Made by a program: the position numbers and the translations under genes. 6,861 nt of DNA. Source: Corynebacterium accolens (GTDB lineage: Bacteria > Actinomycetota > Actinomycetes > Mycobacteriales > Mycobacteriaceae). This document shows positions 1 to 5,289 of this stretch, in pieces; position 1 is the first letter of the stretch, and each line of letters starts with the position of its first letter. The notes beneath the pieces are model-generated. The model was not told the origin of the DNA. It saw only the letters and a list, made by a program, of their open reading frames with translations, and ran no database searches. Where the stretch lies: positions 1,393,695 through 1,400,555 of the forward strand of contig NZ_CP100376.1 in the NCBI RefSeq assembly GCF_030515985.1, read 5' to 3'.

Positions 1-64
1 CCAACGCGTCGACATATTTGTCCACGTCACCGGTGGCCGCGAGCATGCCAAGAAGTCCGCACAT
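1..64 (-). CDS. ltsA: LtsA/AsnB-type glutamine amidotransferase (asparagine synthetase family), N-terminal fragment
   Basis: Only the first 21 codons are inside the window, reading leftward from an ATG at 64-62. They translate as MCGLLGMLAATGDVDKYVDA followed by L. The Met-Cys-Gly start is the signature of class II (Ntn-type) glutamine amidotransferases, in which Cys2 becomes the N-terminal nucleophile that releases ammonia from glutamine. A good Shine-Dalgarno (AAGGAG on the minus strand, 80-75) lies 10 bases upstream. In C. glutamicum the gene next to and divergent from ctaC is ltsA, an asparagine-synthetase-like enzyme linked to amidation of peptidoglycan diaminopimelate; its mutants are lysozyme- and temperature-sensitive. 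The symbol rests on this N-terminus plus the neighbourhood, since the synthetase domain is outside the window. Plain AsnB is the alternative name. Confidence 0.85.
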   Translation of the reverse strand, partial: MCGLLGMLAATGDVDKYVDAL

Positions 65-74
65 GTAAAGATAG

Positions 75-80
75 CTCCTT
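75..80 (-). promoter_or_regulatory. Ribosome binding site of ltsA
   Basis: The minus strand reads AAGGAG here, 10 bases before the ltsA ATG. It is a strong match to the anti-Shine-Dalgarno sequence and supports the chosen start. Confidence 0.75.
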
Positions 81-168
81 TTAATTAAGCGACTGGTGCT
101 CGTTGTTCTACTTTACGGTGCGTGGGGTGGAAACCAGAAAGCGCCACGGCTTGGAGGAAGCTGCAGAA

Positions 169-185
169 AAGCTTAAATTAAGCTT
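169..185. repeat. 17-bp perfect inverted repeat in the ltsA/ctaC intergenic region
   Basis: AAGCTTAA and TTAAGCTT flank a single central A, giving 8-bp perfect arms. AAGCT also occurs just upstream (158-162). GGAAGCT (156-162) can pair with AGCTTCC (181-187), so two mutually exclusive hairpins are possible if the region is transcribed. The near-absence of a loop in the main repeat favours a protein-binding operator over an RNA hairpin. The binding factor is unknown. Confidence 0.55.
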
Positions 186-230
186 CCCCGTAAGGGTGCG
201 AACTTTCGTATGATGGTCGGAATAGTTCCT

Positions 231-246
231 TGTGAGTTAAGGCACA
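231..246. promoter_or_regulatory. Predicted GlxR (CRP-type) binding site upstream of ctaC
   Basis: The sequence TGTGAGTTAAGGCACA matches the CRP/GlxR consensus TGTGA-N6-TCACA at nine of ten conserved positions. It lies about 215 bases before the ctaC start and about 70-90 bases before the candidate transcription starts, a range used by CRP-type activators. GlxR is the cAMP-responsive global regulator of corynebacteria, and from memory its targets include the cytochrome oxidase and bc1 genes. Binding here is inferred from the motif. Confidence 0.65.
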
Positions 247-273
247 TGGTGAAAGCGCAGACTGGGGGTACGG

Positions 274-325
274 TTGGAACATTGTGCAGGTGGGGCGGTA
301 ACCTACTGAAACGTGGATATAAATT
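274..325 (+). promoter_or_regulatory. Candidate ctaCF promoter
   Basis: Two overlapping options are visible. TTGGAA (274-279) with TAACCT (299-304) gives a long 19-base spacer and a start near 311, placing the GlxR-like site centre near -72. TATAAA/TAAATT (318-325) is a better -10 by AT content but lacks a clear -35; its start would be near 330. Only sequence resemblance supports either. Confidence 0.3.
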
Positions 326-435
326 GAGCGCGCTGGGTTTCTTTTAAAGTTTCAAAATGGCTGGGAACCAAGCATTTATCCATTATTCTGATTGGGTAAG
401 GGTGCTCTGTGAGTATTCGAGAAGTTTGTGTGGAC

Positions 436-442
436 AGAAAGG
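436..442 (+). promoter_or_regulatory. Ribosome binding site that decides the ctaC start
   Basis: AGAAAGG lies 10 bases upstream of the GTG at 453. No comparable purine tract precedes the in-frame ATG at 357, so this RBS selects the GTG start. Confidence 0.6.
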
Positions 443-452
443 CAGAACACAC

Positions 453-1526
453 GTGGGACAGCGTAATAAGCGCACCTTCGCCCGTAAGGCGGGCGTAGCT
501 GGCGCACTTGCCCTAGGCGGTCTCGCCCTGGCTGGTTGTGACGTTCAGGCGCCAACTGCTGTAGAGAACCTCCTGGGATTCGGTTGGCCAAAGGGTGTTA
601 CCCCTGAGGCTGAAGCAATGTACAACTTCTGGATCTGGGTCTGGGTTGCAGCTTGGATTGTCGGCTTCATCATGTGGGGCCTATTCCTTACTGCAATTTT
701 CCGCTGGAGCGCGAAGAAGGCAAAGCGTGATGGAAAGGGTGAATTCCCGCGCCAGACGCAGTACAACGTGCCATTGGAAATGGTATTGACCATCGTTCCA
801 ATCCTGATCATCATGACCTTGTTCTTCTTCACGGTGCAGACCCAGCAGAAGGTCACCGCATTGGATAAGGATCCAAAGGTCACCGTTGATGTCACGGCAT
901 TCCAGTGGAACTGGAAGTTCGGCTACGCCGAGAACCACGTCAACGGTGAGAACTACAACGGTGCGGACGAAGCACGTCAGGCTGAAGCGGAAAAGACCGC
1001 CCATGACCCTGAGGGTGTGGACAATCCCAACCCAATTCACGGTAAGTCCAAGGGTGACCTTTCCTACCTCAACTACAACAAGATTGAGACCGTAGGCTCC
1101 ACCGAAGAGGTTCCGGTTCTGGTACTTCCTTCCGATACCGCAATCGAGTTCCGTTTGGCTTCCGCTGACGTTTCTCACGCGTTCTGGGTGCCGGAGTTCT
1201 TGTTCAAGCGCGACGTCTATGCACACCCTGAGGCCAACGCCCAGGAACGCAGCTTCCAGATCGAATCGATTGATAAGCAAGGCGCCTTTGTCGGCCGCTG
1301 TGCTGAGATGTGCGGTACCTACCACTCCATGATGAACTTCGAGGTTCGCGTTGTGTCCCCAGAGGACTTCAATGCCTACATGGACTTCCGTGAGAAGAAC
1401 CCGAACGCCACCAACGCCGAGGCGCTGAAGGAAATCGGCCAGGATCCGTACGCAGTTACCACCCACCCGTTCTCCGGTGAGCGTGACACCGCCGATGGTG
1501 ACAACTACGTTAAGACCGCGGCATAA
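453..1526 (+). CDS. ctaC: Cytochrome c oxidase (aa3) subunit II, CuA-binding lipoprotein
   Basis: CtaC receives electrons from QcrC at its binuclear CuA centre and passes them to CtaD in the cytoplasmic membrane. From the GTG start the product is 357 residues, close to the C. glutamicum length. A basic N-region and hydrophobic core end in a lipobox LAGC, with Cys29 as the likely lipidated residue. Membrane helices lie at about 58-82 and 106-128. The aromatic QWNW motif is at about 151-154. CuA ligands are complete: His242, Cys283, Glu285 (backbone), Cys287, His291 and Met294, within the C-A-E-M-C-G motif. A hydrophilic, charged insert of about 60 residues (158-218) separates QWNW from the rest of the cupredoxin domain; a similar charged insert is known in corynebacterial CtaC. 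The C-terminal tail after about 305 is acidic. ctaF follows 19 bases downstream. Starting at ATG 357 would give 389 residues but is unlikely. Confidence 0.96.
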   Translation: MGQRNKRTFARKAGVAGALALGGLALAGCDVQAPTAVENLLGFGWPKGVTPEAEAMYNFWIWVWVAAWIVGFIMWGLFLTAIFRWSAKKAKRDGKGEFPRQTQYNVPLEMVLTIVPILIIMTLFFFTVQTQQKVTALDKDPKVTVDVTAFQWNWKFGYAENHVNGENYNGADEARQAEAEKTAHDPEGVDNPNPIHGKSKGDLSYLNYNKIETVGSTEEVPVLVLPSDTAIEFRLASADVSHAFWVPEFLFKRDVYAHPEANAQERSFQIESIDKQGAFVGRCAEMCGTYHSMMNFEVRVVSPEDFNAYMDFREKNPNATNAEALKEIGQDPYAVTTHPFSGERDTADGDNYVKTAA

Positions 1527-1545
1527 GAGATAAGGACATTACACA

Positions 1546-1977
1546 ATGCGTGCAACATCGAAAGTCTTTTACTCAATCGCGACCTACCTTTTCGTCTCGC
1601 TGATTGTTTATATCTTTGGCGTCACCCTCGTGAAGGATGATGGTTACCTCTACGGCGCCGAGTGGGTGGGCATCGTGGGTATGTTTCTCTCCGTCGTGCT
1701 CTGCCTCATGCTGGGCGGCTACCTGCACTTCACCGATAACCGCAGCGACGTTCTGCCGGAAGACTGGGAAGAAGCAGAGACCGAGGACTCCGCCGGTATC
1801 TTGGGCTTCTTCTCCCCAAGCTCCATCTGGCCACTGGCCATGGCAGGCTCCATCGGCTTCTTGGGCCTCGGCGTCATCTTCCTGTACTACTGGCTCATCG
1901 CCTTGGGTGCCGTGTGCTTGATTGCTGCCTGCGCCGGCCTGTCCTTGCAATACGGTCTGCCTAAGGAAAAGCACTAG
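1546..1977 (+). CDS. ctaF: Cytochrome c oxidase (aa3) subunit IV
   Basis: This is the small actinobacterial subunit IV of the aa3 oxidase, 143 residues, the length I recall for C. glutamicum CtaF. It has no redox cofactor and is thought to stabilise the oxidase within the bc1-aa3 supercomplex. Four hydrophobic segments are visible at about 7-29, 41-60, 93-113 and 115-135. An acidic loop (about 64-83, with [11 protein letters not shown]) sits between helices 2 and 3, followed by the conserved stretch [15 protein letters not shown]. The ATG has a good RBS (AAGGA, 1532-1536, 9-base spacer) and lies 19 bases after ctaC, so the two are surely cotranscribed. A strong terminator begins about 35 bases after the stop, closing a two-gene operon. 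No unrelated family fits. Confidence 0.94.
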   Translation: MRATSKVFYSIATYLFVSLIVYIFGVTLVKDDGYLYGAEWVGIVGMFLSVVLCLMLGGYLHFTDNRSDVLPEDWEEAETEDSAGILGFFSPSSIWPLAMAGSIGFLGLGVIFLYYWLIALGAVCLIAACAGLSLQYGLPKEKH

Positions 1978-2012
1978 AAATCATCTAGTCGCAGCCACTG
2001 CCTAAACTTCTC

Positions 2013-2047
2013 AGCCCTCCTCACCATTCCTCGGTGGGGAGGGCTTT
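2013..2047 (+). terminator. Intrinsic terminator of ctaCF
   Basis: Arms AGCCCTCCTCACC (2013-2025) and GGTGGGGAGGGCT (2033-2045) form a 13-bp stem with a single G-U wobble and a 7-base loop. The following T tract is short (CTTT). Stem strength and position right after ctaF make it a convincing terminator despite the weak tail. Confidence 0.85.
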
Positions 2048-2069
2048 GGCGATCTGCGTCGGAAATCGA

Positions 2070-2101
2070 CGGGCAAAGTTCCCGCGGTGCCCAATTTTTT
2101 T
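2070..2101 (+). terminator. Possible second, weaker terminator
   Basis: GGGCA (2071-2075) can pair with TGCCC (2088-2092), followed by AA and seven T (2095-2101). An alternative hairpin is CGGG (2070-2073) with CCCG (2081-2084). The T run is better than that of the first terminator but the stem is only 5 bp. It may act as a backup to the ctaCF terminator. Confidence 0.35.
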
Positions 2102-2230
2102 AGAGGAGGGGGAGAGGGGTTGTGCCCAGGTTTTAAGTGGGCAGCAAAAGTGCATACCAGCACGTAAACGGCTATTTCTGTGGGGGTCAACCGAAAGTTG
2201 CAAATGGGCCATTTTTCCCGAAAACCACCA

Positions 2231-2246
2231 TGTGATTTATCTCTCT
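2231..2246. promoter_or_regulatory. Possible GlxR (CRP-type) site upstream of ctaE
   Basis: TGTGATTTATCTCTCT matches TGTGA-N6-TCACA at eight of ten positions: the left half is perfect, the right half is TCTCT. The central TA of the GlxR form TGTGANNTANNTCACA is also kept. It lies about 250-285 bases before the ctaE start. It is weaker than the ctaC site, but having a CRP-like motif before both operons is consistent with joint control. Confidence 0.4.
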
Positions 2247-2256
2247 AAGAAAATTG

Positions 2257-2272
2257 CCGAAACCGGTTGCGG
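2257..2272. repeat. Imperfect 16-bp palindrome upstream of ctaE
   Basis: CCGAAACC and GGTTGCGG pair at seven of eight positions around an AACCGGTT core, with one A-G mismatch and no loop. The geometry suits a dimeric protein-binding site. Confidence 0.45.
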
Positions 2273-2284
2273 ACGAGAGCTGAA

Positions 2285-2302
2285 CCGTCGCGGCCGAGAC
2301 GG
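2285..2302. repeat. Imperfect 18-bp palindrome upstream of ctaE
   Basis: CCGTCGCGGCCGAGACGG pairs at eight of nine positions, with one G-A mismatch and a CGGCCG centre. In RNA, the outer 5-bp arms could also form a hairpin with an 8-base loop. Its centre is 29 bases from that of the previous palindrome. Confidence 0.45.
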
Positions 2303-2337
2303 CTACAGCGGAGTGGATTGTGACAGAACTTCAAGTT

Positions 2338-2354
2338 TGCAGGCGTCACCTGCA
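2338..2354. repeat. Inverted repeat TGCAGG-N5-CCTGCA upstream of ctaE
   Basis: Perfect 6-bp arms flank a 5-base spacer (CGTCA). It could be an operator or an RNA hairpin. It lies just before a possible ctaE promoter at 2355-2382. Confidence 0.4.
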
Positions 2355-2382
2355 TTGATGTCTCGTCGGATGAGAATAGAAA
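2355..2382 (+). promoter_or_regulatory. Candidate ctaE-qcrCAB promoter
   Basis: TTGATG (2355-2360) and TAGAAA (2377-2382) are spaced by 16 bases and would start transcription near 2389, leaving a leader of 90-130 bases. An alternative is CATAAT (2504-2509), which would give an almost leaderless message at the GTG at 2517. Neither is strong. Confidence 0.25.
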
Positions 2383-2516
2383 AAGTTCCCAGGTAATTAT
2401 TAATAGCGAGTTCCACACGCTTCCTTATTGGTGGCTGGCAATTCGGTAAAAAACGATTAGCGAAGGCGGGGGGAATTGAAGTGACTTTAGGGTCCGGAAC
2501 GGCCATAATTACCACT

Positions 2517-3128
2517 GTGACGAGCGTAGTTTCTAACCAAGGTATGACAGCACCACGTGTTGCCTCGCTGAACCGACCCAATATGGTCAGCGTGGGCACC
2601 ATCGTGTTCCTGTCTCAGGAATTGATGTTCTTTGCCGGACTGTTCGCGATGTGGTTCACCTCGCGAGCGAACGGCCAGGAAGGCGATTGGGCGGAGCACA
2701 CTGCCCATATCAACCTGCCAATGGGTTTTCTCATTACTGCAGTGTTGATTTCTTCCTCCGTGACCTCGCAGTTCGGCGTGTTTGCCGCAGAAAGGGGTGA
2801 CGTTTACAAGCTTCGACTCTGGTACACCATCACGCTGGTATTGGGTGTTGTCTTCTTGGGCATCATGGCGTTTGAGTGGGCTGAGTTGATTCACGCAGGC
2901 GTGACGGTACAGTCCAGCGTCTTTGGTTCGGTGTTCTACATCATCACCGGCTTCCACGCTGCGCACGTAACCGCCGGTTTGATTTCCTTTGCAATCATCC
3001 TGGCCCGTATCGCTAAATCTAAATTCACGCCGGCACAGGCAACTGCCGCCATGGCAGTGTCCTACTACTGGCACTTCGTTGACGTTGTGTGGATCGGTGT
3101 GTTCACCGTTATCTACTTGATTCAGTAG
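2517..3128 (+). CDS. ctaE: Cytochrome c oxidase (aa3) subunit III
   Basis: CtaE is the cofactor-free integral subunit III of the aa3 oxidase. From GTG 2517 it has 203 residues, near the roughly 205 I recall for corynebacterial CtaE. It has the five-helix form usual in these bacteria, at about 25-48, 68-91, 100-121, 135-165 and 179-202. Conserved COX3 stretches are intact: LSQELMFFAGLF (32-43), SSSVTSQFGVFAAERGD (about 79-95), TGFHAAHVTAG (144-154) and YYWHFVDVVWIG (183-194). The start is uncertain. GTG 2517 (V-T-S-V-V-S-N) lines up with the family N-terminus but has no clear RBS. GTG 2481, 12 codons upstream in frame, has a G-rich tract 7 bases before it. An ATG at 2544 is also in frame but would cut the usual N-terminus. 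It is first in the ctaE-qcrCAB cluster, 59 bases before qcrC. Confidence 0.94.
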   Translation: MTSVVSNQGMTAPRVASLNRPNMVSVGTIVFLSQELMFFAGLFAMWFTSRANGQEGDWAEHTAHINLPMGFLITAVLISSSVTSQFGVFAAERGDVYKLRLWYTITLVLGVVFLGIMAFEWAELIHAGVTVQSSVFGSVFYIITGFHAAHVTAGLISFAIILARIAKSKFTPAQATAAMAVSYYWHFVDVVWIGVFTVIYLIQ

Positions 3129-3176
3129 TGTCGGCGAACCTCTCCCCAAAACAGTCCTCCCGTGTTCGAGTTATCT

Positions 3177-3182
3177 AAAGGA
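3177..3182 (+). promoter_or_regulatory. Ribosome binding site of qcrC
   Basis: AAAGGA precedes two adjacent in-frame ATG codons at 3185 and 3188. The spacer is 2 bases to the first and 5 to the second, so the second is the better-placed start. Confidence 0.6.
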
Positions 3183-3187
3183 AAATG

Positions 3188-4072
3188 ATGGATAACAATT
3201 CGCAGTCCGAGTCAGTGGAGCAGACCACTGTCGCGGCTAAGAAGACCCGCCGTCGCCGCAAGGCGAAGCGCACCCTTGCAGGTGGCTTTGCTTTGGCCAT
3301 CGGTTTGACTGGCGCTGGCGTCTTGGCCTCTGCCTTGACGCCCGACGCTCAGGTCGCTACGGCGGAAAAAGATGATCAAGCCCTCGTGCAAGAGGGTAAG
3401 GACATCTACGACACCGCTTGTATCACCTGCCACGGTGCCAATCTGCAGGGCATCGAAGGCCGTGGCCCCTCTCTCGTAGGTATCGGAGCCGGCTCTGTGT
3501 ACTTCCAAGTTCACTCTGGGCGTATGCCGATGATGTCCAACGACGCTCAGGCAGAGCGCAAGGCTCCTCGTTACACCGAGCAGCAGACCTTGGCGCTGGC
3601 CGCTTATGTTGCAGCTAACGGCGGCGGCTCGGACATCGTCTACAACGATGATGGAAGCATTGCTCAGGAATCCCTTCGTGGCGCTAACTACAATGGTCAG
3701 ATTCAGGCCGAAGACGTTGCTAAGGGCTCCGAGCTGTTCCGCATGAACTGTGCATCCTGCCACAACTTCACCGGCCAGGGCGGCGCGCTGTCCTCCGGTA
3801 AATACGCTCCTGAGCTCGCGCCCGCTAACGAGCAGGAGATCTACCAGGCAATGTTGACCGGTCCGCAGAACATGCCAAAGTTCTCTGACCGCCAGCTGAC
3901 TGCAGACGAAAAGAAGGACATCATCGCCTACTTGAAGTCTGCGGAAGAGACTCCGTCTCCTGCCGGTTGGGATCTTGGCGGTCTCGGCCCAGTGGCTGAA
4001 GGCCTGGCAATGTGGATTATCGGTATCAGCGCCCTGTGCGCCGCTGCTATGTGGATTGGATCGCGCTCATGA
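3188..4072 (+). CDS. qcrC: Cytochrome bc1 complex diheme cytochrome c subunit
   Basis: QcrC is the actinobacterial cytochrome cc of the bc1 complex. It takes electrons from the Rieske protein and hands them directly to CuA of CtaC, replacing cytochrome c1 and a soluble cytochrome c. The 294-residue product has a very basic N-terminus (RRRRKAKR, about 21-28), an N-terminal hydrophobic segment (30-52, signal or anchor) and two c-type domains. Heme motifs are CITCH (Cys78, Cys81, His82) and CASCH (Cys188, Cys191, His192). Likely axial methionines lie in RMPMM (112-116) and NMPKF (Met229). A C-terminal anchor spans about 267-289, ending in GSRS. The stop overlaps the qcrA start as ATGA, so translation is probably coupled. 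ATG 3185 would add one residue. No ligand is missing. Confidence 0.96.
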   Translation: MDNNSQSESVEQTTVAAKKTRRRRKAKRTLAGGFALAIGLTGAGVLASALTPDAQVATAEKDDQALVQEGKDIYDTACITCHGANLQGIEGRGPSLVGIGAGSVYFQVHSGRMPMMSNDAQAERKAPRYTEQQTLALAAYVAANGGGSDIVYNDDGSIAQESLRGANYNGQIQAEDVAKGSELFRMNCASCHNFTGQGGALSSGKYAPELAPANEQEIYQAMLTGPQNMPKFSDRQLTADEKKDIIAYLKSAEETPSPAGWDLGGLGPVAEGLAMWIIGISALCAAAMWIGSRS

Positions 4073-5289
4073 GCAATGTGAAAAAGAATTACACTGACGC
4101 AGAGCTCGATAAGATGAGCAATGATGAACTTGCTGCACTTGGTACCGAGCTCGATGATGTCACCGTAGCGTTCCGCAAGGAGCGCTACCCGGTTGAAGGT
4201 GACCCCGCAGATAAGCGCGCGGGGCGCAATGTCGCCATCTGGTTGGCAATCTCCGCTATCGGCGGATTGGGCTTCTTGGCTGTTTACCTCTTCTGGCCTT
4301 GGCAGTACAAGCAGCTAGGGGAGGACGGCCTTGTTTGGCATACTCTCTACACCCCGCTGCTTGGCATTACCGCCGCACTGTCCATTTTTGGACTCGGCTT
4401 TGCCATCGTGCAGTACGTCAAAAAGATTCTGCCGGAAGAGATTTCCGTGCAGCGTCGCCACGATGGCCCTTCGGAAGAAGTTGACCGTCGTACTCTTACC
4501 GCTCTCTTGAACGACTCGTGGAAGACCTCCACTCTTGGCCGCCGTAAGACCATCCAAGGTCTGCTCGGTGGTGCGGGCGTACTCTTCGGCTTGACTGTTA
4601 TTGCTCCGCTGGGCGGCGCAATCCGTAATCCATGGAAGGTTCGCCACGAGGTGAACTATGCCGGTGACGGCACGCTGTGGACCTCCGGTTGGACCATGTA
4701 CGAGAAGGGCGTAAAGCTTTACCTCGCTCGTGACACCGGCACCATCGCTGAGAAGCACTCTGGTGAGTCCGGAGAGCACTACACCACCGAAGGCGTTACC
4801 CGCCTTGTGCGCGTTCGCCCTGAGGACTTGGCCGCCGGTGGCATGGAGACCGTCTTCCCGCTTGCGGAAGAAGACGTCAACGACGGTGACCAGTACGACG
4901 CTAAGCGCGACGTGTACGAACACCACATGCACTCCATCCACGGCAACCGCAACGCGGTGATGTTGATTCGTCTGCGCCACTCCGATGCGCAGAAGGCAAT
5001 CGAGCGTGAGGGACAGGAAGACTTCCACCACGGCGATTACTACGCCTACTCCAAGATTTGTACTCACATTGGTTGCCCAACTTCCTTGTACGAGGCACAA
5101 ACCAACCGAATCCTGTGCCCCTGCCACCAGTCGCAGTTCGACGCATTGCACTACGGTAAGCCGGTCTTCGGCCCGGCCGCCCGTGCTCTGCCACAGCTGC
5201 CTATCACGGTGGACGATGAGGGCTACCTTGTTGCAGAGGGCAACTTCATTGAGCCTGTCGGTCCGGCATTCTGGGAGCGTAAGTCATAA
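4069..5289 (+). CDS. qcrA: Cytochrome bc1 complex Rieske iron-sulfur subunit
   Basis: QcrA carries the [2Fe-2S] cluster that oxidises menaquinol at the Qo site and passes an electron to QcrC. From ATG 4069 it is 406 residues, twice a mitochondrial Rieske protein and normal for Actinobacteria. Three membrane helices are seen at about 54-77, 90-117 and 161-184. The third follows a twin-arginine sequence (GRRKTI, 157-162); actinobacterial three-helix Rieske proteins are known to insert this last helix through Tat. The cluster boxes are CTHIGC (Cys331, His333, Cys336) and CPCHQS (Cys350, Cys352, His353). Cys331, His333, Cys350 and His353 bind iron; Cys336 and Cys352 form the disulfide. The start overlaps the qcrC stop by 4 bases, and MSN... 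matches the family. A start at 4012 inside qcrC is ruled out. The stop shares one base with the qcrB start. Confidence 0.96.
   Translation: MSNVKKNYTDAELDKMSNDELAALGTELDDVTVAFRKERYPVEGDPADKRAGRNVAIWLAISAIGGLGFLAVYLFWPWQYKQLGEDGLVWHTLYTPLLGITAALSIFGLGFAIVQYVKKILPEEISVQRRHDGPSEEVDRRTLTALLNDSWKTSTLGRRKTIQGLLGGAGVLFGLTVIAPLGGAIRNPWKVRHEVNYAGDGTLWTSGWTMYEKGVKLYLARDTGTIAEKHSGESGEHYTTEGVTRLVRVRPEDLAAGGMETVFPLAEEDVNDGDQYDAKRDVYEHHMHSIHGNRNAVMLIRLRHSDAQKAIEREGQEDFHHGDYYAYSKICTHIGCPTSLYEAQTNRILCPCHQSQFDALHYGKPVFGPAARALPQLPITVDDEGYLVAEGNFIEPVGPAFWERKS

Larger units (their letters stand above)
65..452. other. Divergent ltsA/ctaC intergenic regulatory region
   Basis: These 388 bases separate two divergently read genes and must hold both promoters. 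Seen: a TTAATTAA palindrome (81-88) close to the ltsA RBS; a 17-bp inverted repeat (169-185); a CRP/GlxR-like site (231-246); an AGCGCGCT palindrome (327-334); and AT-rich -10-like elements near 318-325. For ltsA, a minus-strand TAAAGT (115-110) fits the corynebacterial TANNNT -10 pattern, but I see no good -35. An ATG at 357 is in frame with ctaC, but its 32-codon extension has no RBS and does not resemble the family, so I treat it as leader. Confidence 0.7.
1978..2516. other. Non-coding region between ctaF and ctaE
   Basis: I see no convincing gene in about 540 bases. After the ctaCF terminator there is a possible second terminator, a purine-rich tract (2102-2119) containing a perfect AGGAGG, and a 6-bp hairpin TGCCCA/TGGGCA (2123-2143). 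Further on are a CRP-like site (2231-2246), three inverted repeats (2257-2272, 2285-2302, 2338-2354) and AT-rich promoter-like sequence. An open frame at 2034-2396 starts inside the terminator, and its translation has no recognisable family, no hydrophobic segment and no plausible RBS. The region most likely holds the promoter, operators and perhaps a structured leader of ctaE-qcrCAB. Confidence 0.65.

Noticed and set aside
357..452. Extending ctaC upstream to the ATG at 357
   Set aside because: There is no RBS, and 32 extra residues would precede an otherwise normal lipoprotein signal peptide. The GTG at 453 has an RBS and matches the family N-terminus.
681..1466. 261-codon minus-strand frame opposite ctaC
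   Set aside because: It is a mirror of a well-supported gene, with no RBS and no known family.
2319..2334. TGTGACAGAACTTCAA as a further GlxR site
   Set aside because: Only the left half fits; the right half matches two of five positions, as expected by chance.
2034..2396. 120-codon plus-strand frame between ctaF and ctaE
   Set aside because: It begins inside the ctaCF terminator hairpin, lacks an RBS, resembles no family and crosses several regulatory-looking repeats.
2487..3149. 220-codon minus-strand frame opposite ctaE
   Set aside because: It is a shadow of ctaE; the hydrophilic His-rich translation is what antisense membrane-protein codons give.
3129..3176. Possible terminator or hairpin between ctaE and qcrC (CGAAC/GTTCG)
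   Set aside because: The 5-bp arms are separated by 24 bases with no T run; the short gap is better seen as an ordinary operon spacer.
4315..5151. 278-codon minus-strand frame opposite qcrA
   Set aside because: It is antisense to the intact Rieske gene, with no domain or RBS support.
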